The position numbers were made by a program, and so were the translations under genes. Of a stretch of DNA of 64,000 nt, positions 1 through 12,027 are shown in pieces; the first letter of the stretch is position 1; every line of letters begins with the position of its first letter. The stretch is from Bombardia bombarda. Taxonomy: Eukaryota; Ascomycota; Sordariomycetes; Sordariales; Lasiosphaeriaceae. The notes beneath the pieces are model-generated. The model did not search any database, was not told the origin of the DNA, and worked only from the letters and a program-made list of their open reading frames with translations. Location: positions 6,014,001-6,078,000 of the forward strand of contig JAULSR010000002.1 in assembly GCA_030512295.1 (NCBI GenBank), in the 5' to 3' direction.

Positions 1-1
1 C

Positions 2-1188
2 GTAGCTCGCGGAGAATTTCCCAACCGGCAGCACAAACAACAGGCAGGCGGTCCCGACCACGTTCGACCTTGGCTGTACATCGACAAGGTCGCTTGCATC
101 GCAGCACAGAGCAACGATCCGAAGGTCAACCACAACGGCCAACGGCCAGTGCGGCTGGTCAGTGACGAATACTTCGCCTTCCCACCGCCCGACATGGCCG
201 AGCACAACCGAAAGCTCAACGAATACCAAGGCCGCTTCGCCTCACCCCCGCGCAATGGCTTCGACATGGACGAAATCTCAGACACAATCGACGACTACTC
301 CAAAGCTAACAAAGCCTACGACGAGGAAGTCGCAAGAGAAGTCTCTTTACGCACCACCCTCCGACACGCCGCCCAAACCAAGATTGAGGCCCTCCAACAA
401 ATCGAAGACGAGCGCCAGCATGTCTACTCGGCCGTCCGCAGACGCCACTCACGACGCCTCAACCCCGACGAGCGCCAATACCTCATGGACCTCAACGACG
501 CAGCCAGCGAAACCAAGATGGAACAGGCCAAGCTCAACATCGCCATGAACCAAAGCATGCTGCGCGGCAAGCACCACGTCGAGAACGCGCTCCGCTGGGA
601 CTACGACCGCGTCGGCGCCACAGTCAAGAAGCGCCAAGCAGAACTCAAGCAGAAAGCATTCATTGAGGAAACGTCCCAGACGTTGGAGCGCATCCTCAAG
701 GCCGGAACAAAAGACGGCGCAGCAGAACCAGTCGACTGGCAGTCCGGCCCGGAAAACACGGCCAACCGCCCCGTCGTGGAAGAGTTCATCAACCGCGGCC
801 TGCGGAGCAAGTACCTCTACGAAGACGACCTTTACGATGTTGATCTAAGTAAGGATACCAGCCAGATCGCCGCCGTCCCGGCGTGGTTCCCCATTTTAGA
901 GGCCAAGCGGATTATCAAGCTGCAGGCTAAGGAGCCCAAGCTGCGGTTCATGGAGCTTATGAGCGTCGTGGCGGGGCTTGGCAGAGCGGTGTATTTGCAG
1001 GAGAGCAGCAAGAAGACTACTACGGAAGAGAAGAAAAAGACGCCGGCGGTCGAGAAGTTCTGGCACGATGAGAATCCGGCGTGGCCGTATGATACGTGGC
1101 GGAAGAAGGGAGGGTATTGGGTGTGTCGGACGGGGCCGGAGGCGTCGCCGGCGGAGAGGAAGTGTGTTGTGTGTCGCGAGGCGCAGGG

Positions 1189-1227
<39 letters not shown>

Positions 1228-1381
1228 TGGCAGTGGTGGTGCTGGTGTTGGAGCGTCGGACAAGGAGCTGTATGAGAAGCTCATGGCTGCTATTGCGGAG
1301 GCGACGGAGGAGGCGCTGGTGGGGGAGAAGATTGCGCTGAGGAGGAGGATGGAGGAGGCGGGGAGGAGGCCTTTTTTTTAG
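2..1381 (+). CDS. Hypothetical coiled-coil-rich protein, 5' truncated by window edge
   Basis: I do not recognise this family. The frame is open from the first bases of the window and reads as plausible protein before the first internal methionine, so the true start lies upstream. The visible part is about 460 residues. It begins with a Trp/Tyr-containing stretch, continues as a long charged helix-prone region (about residues 90-270, rich in Glu, Lys, Gln and Arg, likely coiled coil), then a Pro/Trp-containing segment with a C-x2-C pair (CVVC), and ends with a poly-Ala run followed by Gly/Ser and a charged helical tail. The poly-Ala is encoded by a CTG/GCT microsatellite and probably varies in length. 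No catalytic motif or signal peptide was seen. The stop TAG follows a short T-run coding Phe-Phe. Confidence 0.7.
1189..1224. repeat. TGC/GCT trinucleotide microsatellite in coding sequence
   Basis: About twelve uninterrupted copies of a trinucleotide encode poly-alanine in the first gene. Copy number is likely polymorphic. The repeat also creates long spurious Leu-rich and Ala-rich reading frames in the other frames and on the other strand. Confidence 0.9.
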
Positions 1382-2547
1382 GATTTGAGGGGGGAATGAT
1401 ATCACGAGAGGTTTTATTCTGGGGTGGGATATATTTGGGGACGCAGGCAAGCTTGGTTTAGCGATTTTATGATTCGGTTTTTAATCTGGAGTTGGGAAAG
1501 GAAGGAAGCATTTTATTGCGGTATACCCCTTGCTGGCTTGCGAAAGGAAAGGAAAGGAACATATGGGCGTTGATATTTTCCACGGAGGGAAGCCCCTGCT
1601 GGCTGGGACTGGGAGATGTCTTTTTGATATCGATTGATGGTTTTTTGTTCTGAGGAGGGAGGGAGGCTACATGATACGTAGTCATCTACATAATATCTGG
1701 TGGGTAAATACATGGCATATGGCACGGTATGGTATTGGGAAATATTGGGACTGGTTGGCTGGTTGGCTGGCGGGGAGTTAAACGAAACGGGTGTAAATAA
1801 TATTTGGGAGTCATCTACGAGAAGCTGGGCAACCACGCACATACACTTACTTTGTCTTGCGTTACGTTGAGCAGGACCTCACGCGCACCTCTTTAGCGAT
1901 AATAAACGAGTCCAGCGGCGATGGCTGGTATTCTTTCATAAAAATTGAACATTTGGGTTAAGTGTGTCAGAGAGAGATGACTTGAAGATGGTATAATGAA
2001 CTGTGAAAGGTCGCTAGCTGGTAAATCTTTTGGTGGAAATAAGAAATAGCATAAAGTCATTATCATTTCTTCCAATACCGAATTCGCTCCAACACCGTGC
2101 TTTTCGAAGACAGTACTTTTCTCTGAAGACACGAAGAAGTCACATGAGAGAAGAATAAAAGAAAAGAAAAAAAAACCCGGCGGAAAACTCCCATGTCACC
2201 AGCGTACCCAGTATGCCTTGCCAGGCGCGTAACCAGTTGCTGCTGTGTTTGTGAGAGCAATTAGAAAACTCAACATTTGCTGCTCTCTCCCATCAATCAG
2301 GTAACTCCAAGACCCGGTATCGGTCGTGCTGCGTGTAGCACGATGTGGATGTTTTTTTCCGGGTCTCTCTGAGCCCCTTTACACGTGTTAGTGAGGCTGA
2401 GTGAGATTTGATGTTTTGATTCAGTTCAGGTCAAAACAGAGCAAAACAACAAACAACGCTGAAAATAAGATGTGACCCACTAACCCATAATTTTGACAAT
2501 GCTCTCCATTATCTCAGAGACATGAACATTTTTTCCTTGTCTTGCTC
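1382..2547. other. Intergenic, no supportable gene
   Basis: A/T-leaning and purine-rich sequence follows the first gene. It probably holds 3' UTRs of the flanking convergent genes. The short open frames here are low-complexity and have no codon bias or recognisable motif. Confidence 0.6.
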
Positions 2548-2757
2548 TCACGAAGAAGAGGATGACGAGGTGTGCAGACCGTTGATCTTGTGGACGCCAC
2601 ATTCCTTGTCCGTCTTCTTATACGTGATCCACTCGTTGCATTTGTCTTTGGTCGGTCTGCCTGGCTCGCAGGTGTGGGCTGTATCGGTGTACTCGACACA
2701 GCCGCATTTGAAGGTCAGGCAGACTTTCCAGCAGTAAGGTTTGCGGGTGGTAGGCAT
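2548..2757 (-). CDS. Small cysteine-rich protein (69 aa), non-secreted
   Basis: A compact single-exon frame encodes 69 residues with seven cysteines, at about positions 9, 13, 18, 20, 30, 40 and 53. These include C-x3-C-x4-C-x-C near the N terminus. There is no hydrophobic signal peptide, because the N terminus is basic and polar, and the protein ends in a run of six serines. Spacing of this type resembles small conserved Pezizomycotina proteins of unknown role that may bind a metal. That is inference, and I cannot name a family. The ATG is followed at once by the Cys-rich part, so this start is the natural one. A pyrimidine-rich leader lies upstream on the minus strand. Alternatives are a spurious ORF or one exon of a longer gene, but the Cys density and codon use favour a real gene. 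Confidence 0.55.
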   Translation of the reverse strand: MPTTRKPYCWKVCLTFKCGCVEYTDTAHTCEPGRPTKDKCNEWITYKKTDKECGVHKINGLHTSSSSSS

Positions 2758-4300
2758 GGTGAGAGTTTTGTGGGTGTCCTTTTTTGGGGGGGGGGATTTG
2801 GACTTGAATTTGTATATATGTGGAAGAGATGATAAGTAGACAGAGATGGTGATTAAGATTTCAAGGTTATGGATATGGTAGATGAGTTGTTATTAAATAG
2901 GAGGGAGTATGGCGAAGCGAGAAAAAGAAAAGGAAAGATGGATTGTTGTTATTGTTGTTAAAGGGGGTAAAGAAAAAGAAAAAAATTGAGACAAGCCAAG
3001 GGGGGGGGGGGGGGGGGGGGTGGAAATTTCTAGGCACCCGGTCAGCCAGTCAGTCAGCAACGTATGCAGGTTTGTACAGTAGTATTTGTTGGTAAACAGA
3101 AGAACATAAGCTGCCACCTACACAGTATTCTAGGTAGTAAACACGGCTTTACTACCAGCCCTTGAGCACTTTTAAAGACATCTCGCGCGAAGCAAACATG
3201 ATGAGAAGAGACGTTATAGGCAGGAGATACCTGGGTCTATGCCGCCTACGGATAGGGGCGGATAGGGCCCTACAGGCGGCTGGTGGGCTGCTCAATGTTG
3301 GAGCAGTCCAGAACTCACAAGTTGGCTTGGCTGTACACATGTGGTTCGCGCACAACCAACCACCAGCCTACCCTGGAGTAGCGAGGTCGTCTCGCAGGGA
3401 AGAAGGGGGACGAAGGTCACGCTCTATTGGCAGACTCAGCAGGCAGGCTGCATCTGAGAACTGACATGCACACCAAGCTCGGCCCGCGGTCGCCTCGCAA
3501 TCACTCAATAGAGGGAGAAAATGCTCTTCGTACAGTGCAGGAATCACATAACTGAATCTTGACTTTGAATATCAACATGGCTTTATGGACTACCCAGCCC
3601 TCCCAAGAGTCAAGACAGTGCGCGAGACAGGTGCTAGAACCGGTACACACAGCCCGCTGTCACGGGCTGACCGCTGGCGCCCAGCGGCTCAGTCTACAGC
3701 CACCCCACGGGCCCGCACAGAGCTGCTAACGCAGGCCGCCTTCAGCACCAGGAACCGCCAAATAATCCCTGAGCGCATCCAATGACGGCAAATAGCCAGA
3801 ACCTAAACCCAGGCGGGGGGTGCGAGTTCGGGATCCGTGTCGTCAGTGCCAGTGAGCACTGTCGTCGTCAACCTCCAACGATTTGATTAAAACAACCCTG
3901 ACCGAGTATCACCATTCTCATTGCGCCCATAACCACTTTGCAAGCCTGCTGCTCTCGTTCTCTCTTGCTGGCAAAGGTGGCATTTTCTTAATTACTGCTT
4001 CAACTGTATTATTACCTACTTTCAGCACTTAAGCTTTCTTGCTTCTCTTGTGATTGATGCGGACGAGCCTCTTTTCCTTCTTCGCATCTGCAGCTAATCC
4101 ACCTTGGCTCTAATCATCATCATTGATCATTGGTCATCCTCCGCCATGGCATAGCACCCACATGAGATACTCATCCTCTCTCTTGCCATTCTTCCCTCGA
4201 TAAACCGACGACAGCGACGGACGAGCGAGGCACCGAGGCAAGAACATTCCAATCGCCGGTTATCACTCACCACTGCTACCACCACCGCATCGACGACACC
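2758..4300. other. Intergenic region with poly(G) tract; divergent promoters
   Basis: This stretch separates the minus-strand Cys-rich gene from the PI 4-kinase and should hold both promoters. It contains an uninterrupted run of about 21 G at 3000-3020. The 200 bases before 4301 are CT-rich, as in fungal leaders. The short open frames at 3162-3464 and 3585-3785 have no recognisable features and were not called. Confidence 0.6.
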
Positions 4301-6997
4301 ATGGCGCCGCGCACCCGGCCCGCCACGACGGGCTACGAACGCATAGCCCAGGCCGAAGAGCTCAGCGACGACTCGGACGACGACCCACTGGCCTACAGCT
4401 CGGCCTCGCTGCAGCCACCCTCGGCCCCGCGCTATGCGCCCATCACCCAGCCGCGGCCGCACTCGGGCATGGCGAGTCCCAAGCTGTCGTCCTCGTTGGC
4501 CGCCAGCGGCACCGCCGCCACGCGCCCCAACCGGCGCCGGCGCCGCGAGCGCAGCAACTCGGGCGTCGACCTCAAGGCCATCAACGCCCGCCTCGAGCGC
4601 TGGGCCGACGAGATTGCCAGCAAGTTCAAGCGCGGCCGCCAAAAGAGGACGGGCGAGGACGACGAGCGCCTCGAGATCCACCACTCCGTCTTCCAGGCAC
4701 CCGAGGGCGTCCGCCCCGTCACCGCCGAGATGCTCGCCCGCCCTGAACCGGGTTACATGACCAGGACCGAGTTCGACGCTATCGTCAATAGCGTGAGGAT
4801 GGCCATCCAGCAGGGCGTCCACCCGCGCATGATCGCCCAGGGCAGCTCCGGCAGCTACTTTGCCCGGAACCCCGAGGGCAAGGTCGTCGGCGTGTTCAAG
4901 CCGAAGGACGAGGAGCCGTATGCTGCCGGCAACCCAAAGTGGAACAAGTGGATTCATCGAAACTTGTTCCCGTGCTGCTTCGGCAGGGCATGGTATATAT
5001 ATATACACTCATTGTCATTATCATGGGTGTTATGCCGAAAAAACTGCCCAACTGACAACTGCATCTCTCATCTAGTCTCATCCCCAACCTTTCCTACGTC
5101 AGCGAGGCCGCCGCCTACGTCCTCGACGCACAGCTCCGCACGCACATGGTCCCCTATACAGACGTCGTCTGGCTCTCTTCCAAGTCGTTCCACTACCCGT
5201 TCTGGGACCGATACAACAACTCGCGCAAGAAGAAGAAGACGCTCCCCCCCAAACCCGGTAGTTTCCAGGTCTTTCTAAAGGGCTTCAAGGACGCAAACAT
5301 CTTCCTCCGCGAACATCCCTGGCCAGACCAGTACCTTTCAGGGTTCCGCACAAACGACCCCTACAGGAAGCGCAAGAAGAGATGGGCAGACAGCTGCCGA
5401 CCTTCAGGCCCTCGGGGCGCAGACGACGATGAGAGCGATGACGACGATCAAGACAGCCCACCACCCGCCACCCCGGGGCCGGGCAATTTCGCGTGGACGC
5501 CATCCCTGAAGCAGTCCTTCAGGGAGGAACTGGAGAAGCTGGTAATATTGGATTATATCATGCGTAATACTGACAGAGGGTTGGACAACTGGATGATCAA
5601 GGTGGACTGGGAGACCCAGGAGGTTTCCATCGCCTCGGAACCTGTTCATATGAATATGGATATGATGGGTAATGGGACGTCGACACCCGGCGGTGGCGAG
5701 CAGGGGCCAAGGCCGATCGACCTAACGCAGCGGGAGCCGGGTAAGACCCGGGCATCGTACCCCTACAGGACGCAGAAGCCTATGAATGCGTCGACGTCGC
5801 TTGGGGGCAGCAGCCAGGACCCAAAGATTTCGATAGGAGCCATTGATAATTCCCTGTCTTGGCCCTGGAAACATCCTGATGCGTGGAGGAGGTGAGCCAT
5901 CAAGCTCAGTCCTTACCCTATATGTGTATATATGCTAACGTCCATGTCTCAGCTTCCCCTTCGGATGGCTCTTCCTCCCCGTCGACCTCATCGGCCGGCC
6001 CTTCTCCCAAAAGACGCGCGACCACTTCCTCCCCCTACTAACATCCACGGCGTGGTGGAGCCAGACGCAGCTCGCGCTGCGCCGCGTGTTCCAGCTGGAC
6101 CCCGACTTCCAGGAGCGCATGTTTGCGCGCCAGATCGCCGTCATGAAGGGCCAGGCCTGGAACGTGGTAGAGACGCTCAAGACGCCCGACCACGGGCCGC
6201 TCGAGCTCACGCGCCGCGCAAAGGTCTGCGTCTGGGACGACCTGGTCGACGTGCCCGTCGCGGTCCCCATGAGGCTCACTAGCGCCGAGATGCGCCGCCG
6301 CGCCGAGTCCGACTTTGCCAGGGCAATCGACGAGGAGGAGATGGACATAGGCGCCGCCAACTCGTCCTCTGCGAGCGCCCCGGCAGCAGCCGCCGCCGCC
6401 GGAGGGGGTAGTGTCGACCTGCTGGGAGGCAGCATCAACCCCAGCCCGCCCGGACCCGCTGACCTGCCCCATCCCGGACGCTTCGAGATGGCGTTTGCCG
6501 CGTCGCCGGACGAGACGGCGCAATCCCTACCTGACGAGCACACGTCGTCGAAAAATCTTATGCCCAATGGCAGTTCCTCTCAAACAGCAGCAACAGCAAC
6601 AACAACGAATAGTAATCTTGACTTTACAAAACAAACAACAGCAACAACGCCACAGAGCACGCTGAGGCCACAGATGGCGCGTGCCTCGAACAGTCACGGC
6701 CCGCCGCGCAGCCTCAACATGTACTCGCCCGAGCGGCAGCGCGAGCACCAGCGCAGGTTCTCCTTCGCCACGGCGGCCGGCCGGCGCAGCAGCAATACCA
6801 TCGCCTCGCAGCTCTACAGCGGCGGTGGCGGTGGCGCGGTAATGAATGATTATAATAGCTTCTTTGAGGACGACGCAGAGCTCGAGGGTGATTTGGGGTA
6901 TGCCGCTGCCGAGGGCATGGAGGGGAACCAGCGCAAGGTGATTGTTGAGCGGCTGGAGCCGGTGAAGAGCAAGAATCCTGTGTTTACGTGGTGCTAG
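4301..6997 (+). CDS. lsb6: Type II phosphatidylinositol 4-kinase (LSB6-like)
   Basis: It phosphorylates phosphatidylinositol at the 4-position on endosomal, vacuolar and plasma membranes. Three exons (4301-4992, 5076-5891, 5953-6997) join in frame to 850 aa. Both introns have GT-AG ends, and the second has a GCTAAC branch site. The N terminus is Ser/Pro-rich and disordered. The kinase core starts at about residue 180 with the nucleotide loop GSSGSYF, then the ATP-lysine segment VGVFKPKDEEPY, the membrane-proximal Cys pair in FPCCFGR (a palmitoylation site in the family), the catalytic segment RNTDRGLDNW near 390-403, and the metal-binding AIDN near 487 followed by a WPWKHP stretch. An acidic insert (DDDESDDDDQD) and the long Gln/Thr/Ser-rich C-terminal tail exceed the yeast protein. 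ATG 4301 sits 20-odd bases after the last upstream stop. Family assignment is secure. Details of the exon-3 tail are less so. Confidence 0.95.
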
Positions 6998-9481
6998 TGG
7001 ACCTGGCTAGCGAGCTACTATTCTAGCGGGAATGTGATACAGGTAGTTGAGCGAGGCAGAAAACCCTTAAATTGGGGAAATAAGGAGGATGGGGGGAACT
7101 ATGATGACCTGTTGCCGCTGAGGAGGCGAGAGCAGCTGTGACGTGATAGGGGGAGGAAGAGGGGGGTTGGCTACCACTAACCAGTACAACAACAGCAATT
7201 GTCACTTTTCTTTTTGTGTTTTTTATTTCTAGTGGTACACAACCATTACAAATAGGAGTAAACAAAAATCTACTGGGCTGCTTTGGGTGTTTTCTTTTTG
7301 TGTTTCATTTCCCTTGTTAGGGATTCTTCTTTCAAGCATGATGTTGTCTTCTCTCTTCTGGTGTCTCTCTCTGTTTGCTCCGTCTCTCTTGTTTAGGCAT
7401 ATGGATGGTGCATTTAACAACTCGAAGCATAGTATACAGACTTTACACATGAGAGTTGGGTTTCTGGAGATGGGAATGAGAGGATGTAGGATGGGGGGTT
7501 GCATGATAGACAGAACAGGGACAAGAACAAAAAAAAAAGGAGCGGGTGTATTAAAGCTGAGGGCTAGCCAAGGAAAAGTTTGCATATGCATATCACGAGG
7601 GGGGGTGTATTTGATTTATAGGGTATGCTTCTGTTTGTTTCTTTTCTTCTGTTATGACGTCGTGACGCTTGTCTGATGGACGCCGGGTATCGACAAACTT
7701 GGAAATTCATCATACCTTTCCATGTTTATGTACTGAATATAGACGGGATATGCTCGGGTTTGAGTATCTACCTGTTGAGGTAGTAGGTAGCCATTAAAGC
7801 AATAAGCGTCATATCCACATTCGCTAGTTGATAACGTTCAGAAAGCAGAATTGCTCCTAGCACTGAATCTTGCGAGGTTGTGTTGATGTCAGCATTACAG
7901 GATGGTCAGCTGACTCGAGAGGAATGTGCGACGGTTGAACCATTGTTAGGTAAACAAACAAAGCCAGGAATAGAAGCTGAAACTCGTTGAACCGGAACGG
8001 CGTCCATGTAGTTGTGGACTGGTGGGTGTTGGCGGCGGCGACGGCGGCTGCCCAGTGCGTGCTGCCGCGTCATTTTGTTCGTTCCATTTTTCTTTCTTTC
8101 TTTCTTGTCTCCCCGCGATTCACAATCACCACTCAAACCGTGCCGCCGGCCGCCAGAAAGCATAGACCAGCACGTTGGATTGCTGAAACGCTGGCGAATC
8201 GCAGCGAATCGACAGCCGACACCCCACAGCCAGTCAGATTGCAATCTTGGGGGCCGAGTTAGGGGGCCCACTGATGGCGCATCCCACTTGCGCTGCTTGA
8301 CCGCTGCTCCCCTGGAACTGGAATGCAGGAACGAACCGGCGCATCCAGTCACCAGTCGTTGAGTCGACTGACACCAGTCAATCAAAAAGACATGGGATGG
8401 AAAGTTCTGCGTTGGCGCCTGTCATTTTCGCCTTGCTTCTTCAGCTCGGCCTGTGACTTGCTCTTTCTTTGGCTGCTAGTCTCTGGGAAGACAAATGCCA
8501 GCAAGACCGACCGATAAGCTCCATCTCTCGTTATCTTTAGCGATCTGATCGGGGAAAGTGCTTGGCTCATTTCGTAGCTCATGAGTTTGCCCTGGGGTTG
8601 GTTTTTCGCCAGTATCGTATGCCAATTTCATTAGAACAAGGCTGAGCGGGCGTAGAAAATCTTCGCTGGAGTGTCCCTTCGCTTGGCCCGCTTGCTTGCT
8701 CCTAATGAATGAGCTACAGGTAGTGTATTCAGTAGGTAGACGTATTCTCGGCGGTACTCTGGCTCCCTGAATTTCTAACATCATGCGTATTGTTTCGACT
8801 GCTTGCCGTGCAAACACATACCAAGATCGGTATGTGCCGCAGGGATATTGTCATCCAAAACCTGGCAGCACCGTTGGCATAACTAGCAGGAGCGCCTGCC
8901 TTGTCCAGCTGCCCGGCTGTCTTGTCAGAGCAGGAACAAAAGAGCTTGTCTTCTCATCAAATTGACGCGCACTTGGCGATTTGGCAAGTCACGTTCGGTT
9001 GCTCTCTCCCGGTCGCTAGCCACCGCTGCTAGGAACAACGCAGCAACGCAGGTACCACTGCCGTGTGCAAGGAACAGGTTCGCCCAATCTTAAATTAAGG
9101 AGACGCCTTCGAAGACCCAAAGTACCCCGCCGCGCTTTCTTGCCCGGGAGGTACCTTGAGCTCCTTCGCGCCTTCCCGTTTGCGACCTTGTCGCCCACGA
9201 CCAGTCCAACTCCCCGATCCACCCCAGATCTTCGCGCCCGTTCTTAATTCGCCTTGTTTCTCTTCTCTTTTCCCGTCCGCTTTCTTGACCTGCATCCTGC
9301 ATCATCAGCATCATCAATCCTCTTCGCTTGAAGACCCACGTTCCTTACAGAGTCTTGTGCTCTAGCCATTCGTTTTCATACCTACGTGCATACCTAATCA
9401 CCGCCTTTACCGCCGTCCTCGTCCATTCCAAACAAATCCCGCCCGACACAGAACAGACAAACACCACCATTAACATTTAAA
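6998..9481. other. Long intergenic region (3' UTR plus long CT-rich leader)
   Basis: No convincing coding signal was found in about 2.5 kb. The left part is G/T-rich, as expected for the 3' UTR of the PI 4-kinase. The right part becomes CT-rich toward 9481 and probably forms the promoter and long 5' leader of the GPI-protein gene. Open frames at 7287-7676, 7906-8385 and 9065-9365 are low-complexity and overlap on both strands, with no support. Confidence 0.6.
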
Positions 9482-10320
9482 ATGCTCGCAAAATCAATCT
9501 CGGCGCTGGCGGCTCTCGCCTTTGCCGCCCACGCCGTTGTCGCTGAGCCAATGCCCTACAAGCCCACGGTCGTGAAGATGTCTGTCCGCGAACTTTTCGG
9601 CGTTGTCCGCCGCGCAAATGTGCCCGGATACCAGCCCACCCCGGCCGTCTGTGGCGAGGGCGACACCTGCGAGGCGGCTTGCGGCGCTGGCTTCACCACG
9701 TGCGCGTCCAAGGACGAAGCGATCCACTGCTTCAACTCTGCAGCGGCCCAGACCTGCTGCCCCGACAACTCTGGCAGTACGTATTGATTGATGACCTGAT
9801 GCAAAGAGTGAGAAGCTGACTTTGCTTGACAGACTCTTGCGATGCTGGATACTTCTGCGCTGCCGATGCCACTAACGAGACCTGGTGCTGCCCCGATGGT
9901 ATGAACTTGGAGCAGTGCGCAGCCGCTTATAGCATCACGGGCGGACTGGTCAGGGAGACCGCCTCGGCCACGTCGCTGTCGTCGTCTGCGGCGCCCAGCA
10001 CCACCAGCTTCTCGTCATCTGCCCCCGCCACCACGAGCAGCAGCAGCATCTCCAGCAGCTCCTCTGCCAGCGTGGATAAGAACGCGACTACCACTGCCAG
10101 TGCGAGCGAAGAGACCCTCTCCACCGTGGAGCCCACCTCGTCCTTCCTGCCGTCCGGCGGCTTTTCGTCGTCTAACACGACGTCGATCTCCTTCGTCACT
10201 ACCGGCTCGGCTCCCGCCCCCACCACCACAGCCACCCAGGTCGCCACAGCTGCTGGAAGCAGAGTTGTGCCTGCTGGCGCTCTCCTGCTTCTCGTAGCTG
10301 GTATCGCCTCCCTTCTCTAG
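9482..10320 (+). CDS. GPI-anchored Cys-rich, Ser/Thr-rich cell-surface protein
   Basis: Predicted extracellular protein attached to plasma membrane or wall. Two exons (9482-9776 and 9833-10320; 56-nt intron with a GCTGAC branch) give 260 aa. Residues 1-22 form a typical signal peptide ending in VVAEP. A mature Cys-rich module follows (about residues 55-125) with paired cysteines, including TCCPD and WCCPDG. After it comes a long Ser/Thr/Ala-rich stalk suited to O-glycosylation. The C terminus is a hydrophobic tail preceded by small residues, as expected for a GPI signal. The splice restores the Cys-rich reading frame exactly, and without it translation stops within a few residues. The biochemical role is unknown. 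Similar architecture is common among fungal wall proteins of unknown function. Confidence 0.85.
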
Positions 10321-12027
10321 GCTCCTGTCGGCACATAGGCCTCTGGATTCGTCGGCATTGCATTGCACAGCGAGCGGAGTGGGCATAGCGACGCGTCTAA
10401 GGGCATAAGCTGCTTCTACGAGAAATGAGACACGACAAAGCGACCTCCCTAATCTACCCTTGGCTCTTTTGCTCGCGTGCAAAAGGCTGGAATGTTTGTG
10501 TGTAGCTCTGGGCAGCAAACCGACAACTCTCTTTTATCATGGATGAATTCAGTGCAGCTAGCTGCTGGGGGAGGCTTGACGACGACAAGGCACGGTTGAA
10601 CTATGCTGAAGGGGTGTGTTGTATTATCTGGGTACCTGAGGGGATGTATATGAAAAAGGGTGCATCGTATGCTTGTTGCGTTGACCTATACCTTAGTGAG
10701 GGTGCATTCACGACCTGTGGTTCTGCTTTTTACTCTTCGACATGGATACTCCGCCAGGGCTTGTTTCCTCGGGCTTTTTTGTTTTTGTTATTACGTACTG
10801 TTTTTTCGCGTGGTTGCGTCGGTGCTGGATTCTTGTTACTAATTACCCTGGAGATAATATGCCATATTTTTTACTTCTCAGACCTGGTGATTTGTGTCTA
10901 CCCTTGCTGCTCGTAGCTCACCGCCCCGCCATGTCTTGGGCATCTGAGCACCGCGTCTGCTCTGAATGTCGTGTCGCGTCAGTCTCGTGTCTTGTCGGTG
11001 TCGTAGGTCCAATTACTGCGCCGAGGGCTGCGTTTTGAGCTGCAGGCTTGATGCAGGTCTCACATTCAGACGAGAGCCGGCGGGTTGTCTTGCAATTGGT
11101 CGTCTGCCCTCTATTGTTTTGAACAGGCACAATGATTGCGGCCTTGGTGACGGGTTGATTACATTACTGAGTTAATAGGCAAGATCGCATTTGTGGACCG
11201 GAGAGTAAGTACAACATGGATCGATTTCTGCTTCCTGCTGTTCTTGGTATATGTTTTTGAAGTGATAGCCACCAGTATGATGACATCAAGGTGAAGAAGT
11301 CAAGATACAATCCTCGCGTTTTCCAGCCATTATATAAATTCTTGGAACAATTCTTTTTATCACAACATAGATGCAAGCTGTCTTATCTTGCAAGATGAGC
11401 TAACATGAGATTTGGATAGTGCCAGGCTCAGGGGTTGAACGTCATCATTCTCCACCCATACATAGTATTGGCCATCCATGATGAAACGAGTATAGTGGTA
11501 AAGAAGGAGCAAATTTGACCACACAAACCTATGTCAATATTCTCCGAACTCTTACGGTGACATATGCAGGTGCTTGCAACGGATGAGTGGCAGGCAGCAA
11601 CGTAGCGTAGTACGCATGTAAATTGGATGAGAGATTTACCTACGTTTAGTAATATATGATTCACGGATTCTGACTATAGGTAATAATGATAATAAACTTT
11701 TTATGAACCAAACATCCATGAAATGATGTTTCCCATGTTCAAGATATCCTCTGCCTCTTAAAATGGCAGACATGCTTTTGTTTGTCCCGGTTGTTGAACC
11801 CCTATTCGTCCACCCAAACCATCCCCCTTTTTCTATAGAAGTACTACAATGCCACAAGGTATCACATATGTACAGAACAATACCCTGGCAGCAACACTAT
11901 ATATACCACCACATAATAACGGTTGCCCGTGTGCCATTCTCAATGTTGAACCCCATTCCACACCCCTTTTCCATTTCCCCCCTGACCACACAAACATATA
12001 TACATCCCACCAAACCACCTCCCCATT
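10321..12027. other. Intergenic, no supportable gene
   Basis: Transcription of the GPI gene (+) and the folate gene (-) converges here. The sequence is T-rich after 10321, and the open frames at 10539-10916 and 10742-11038 are Leu/Phe/Cys-rich and unbiased. It is probably 3' UTRs and spacer. No RNA gene was recognised. Confidence 0.6.

Noticed and set aside
832..1450. Long Ala/Arg/Leu/Pro-rich frames on both strands around the CTG repeat
   Set aside because: They arise because a trinucleotide repeat is open in every frame. The sense gene explains the region.
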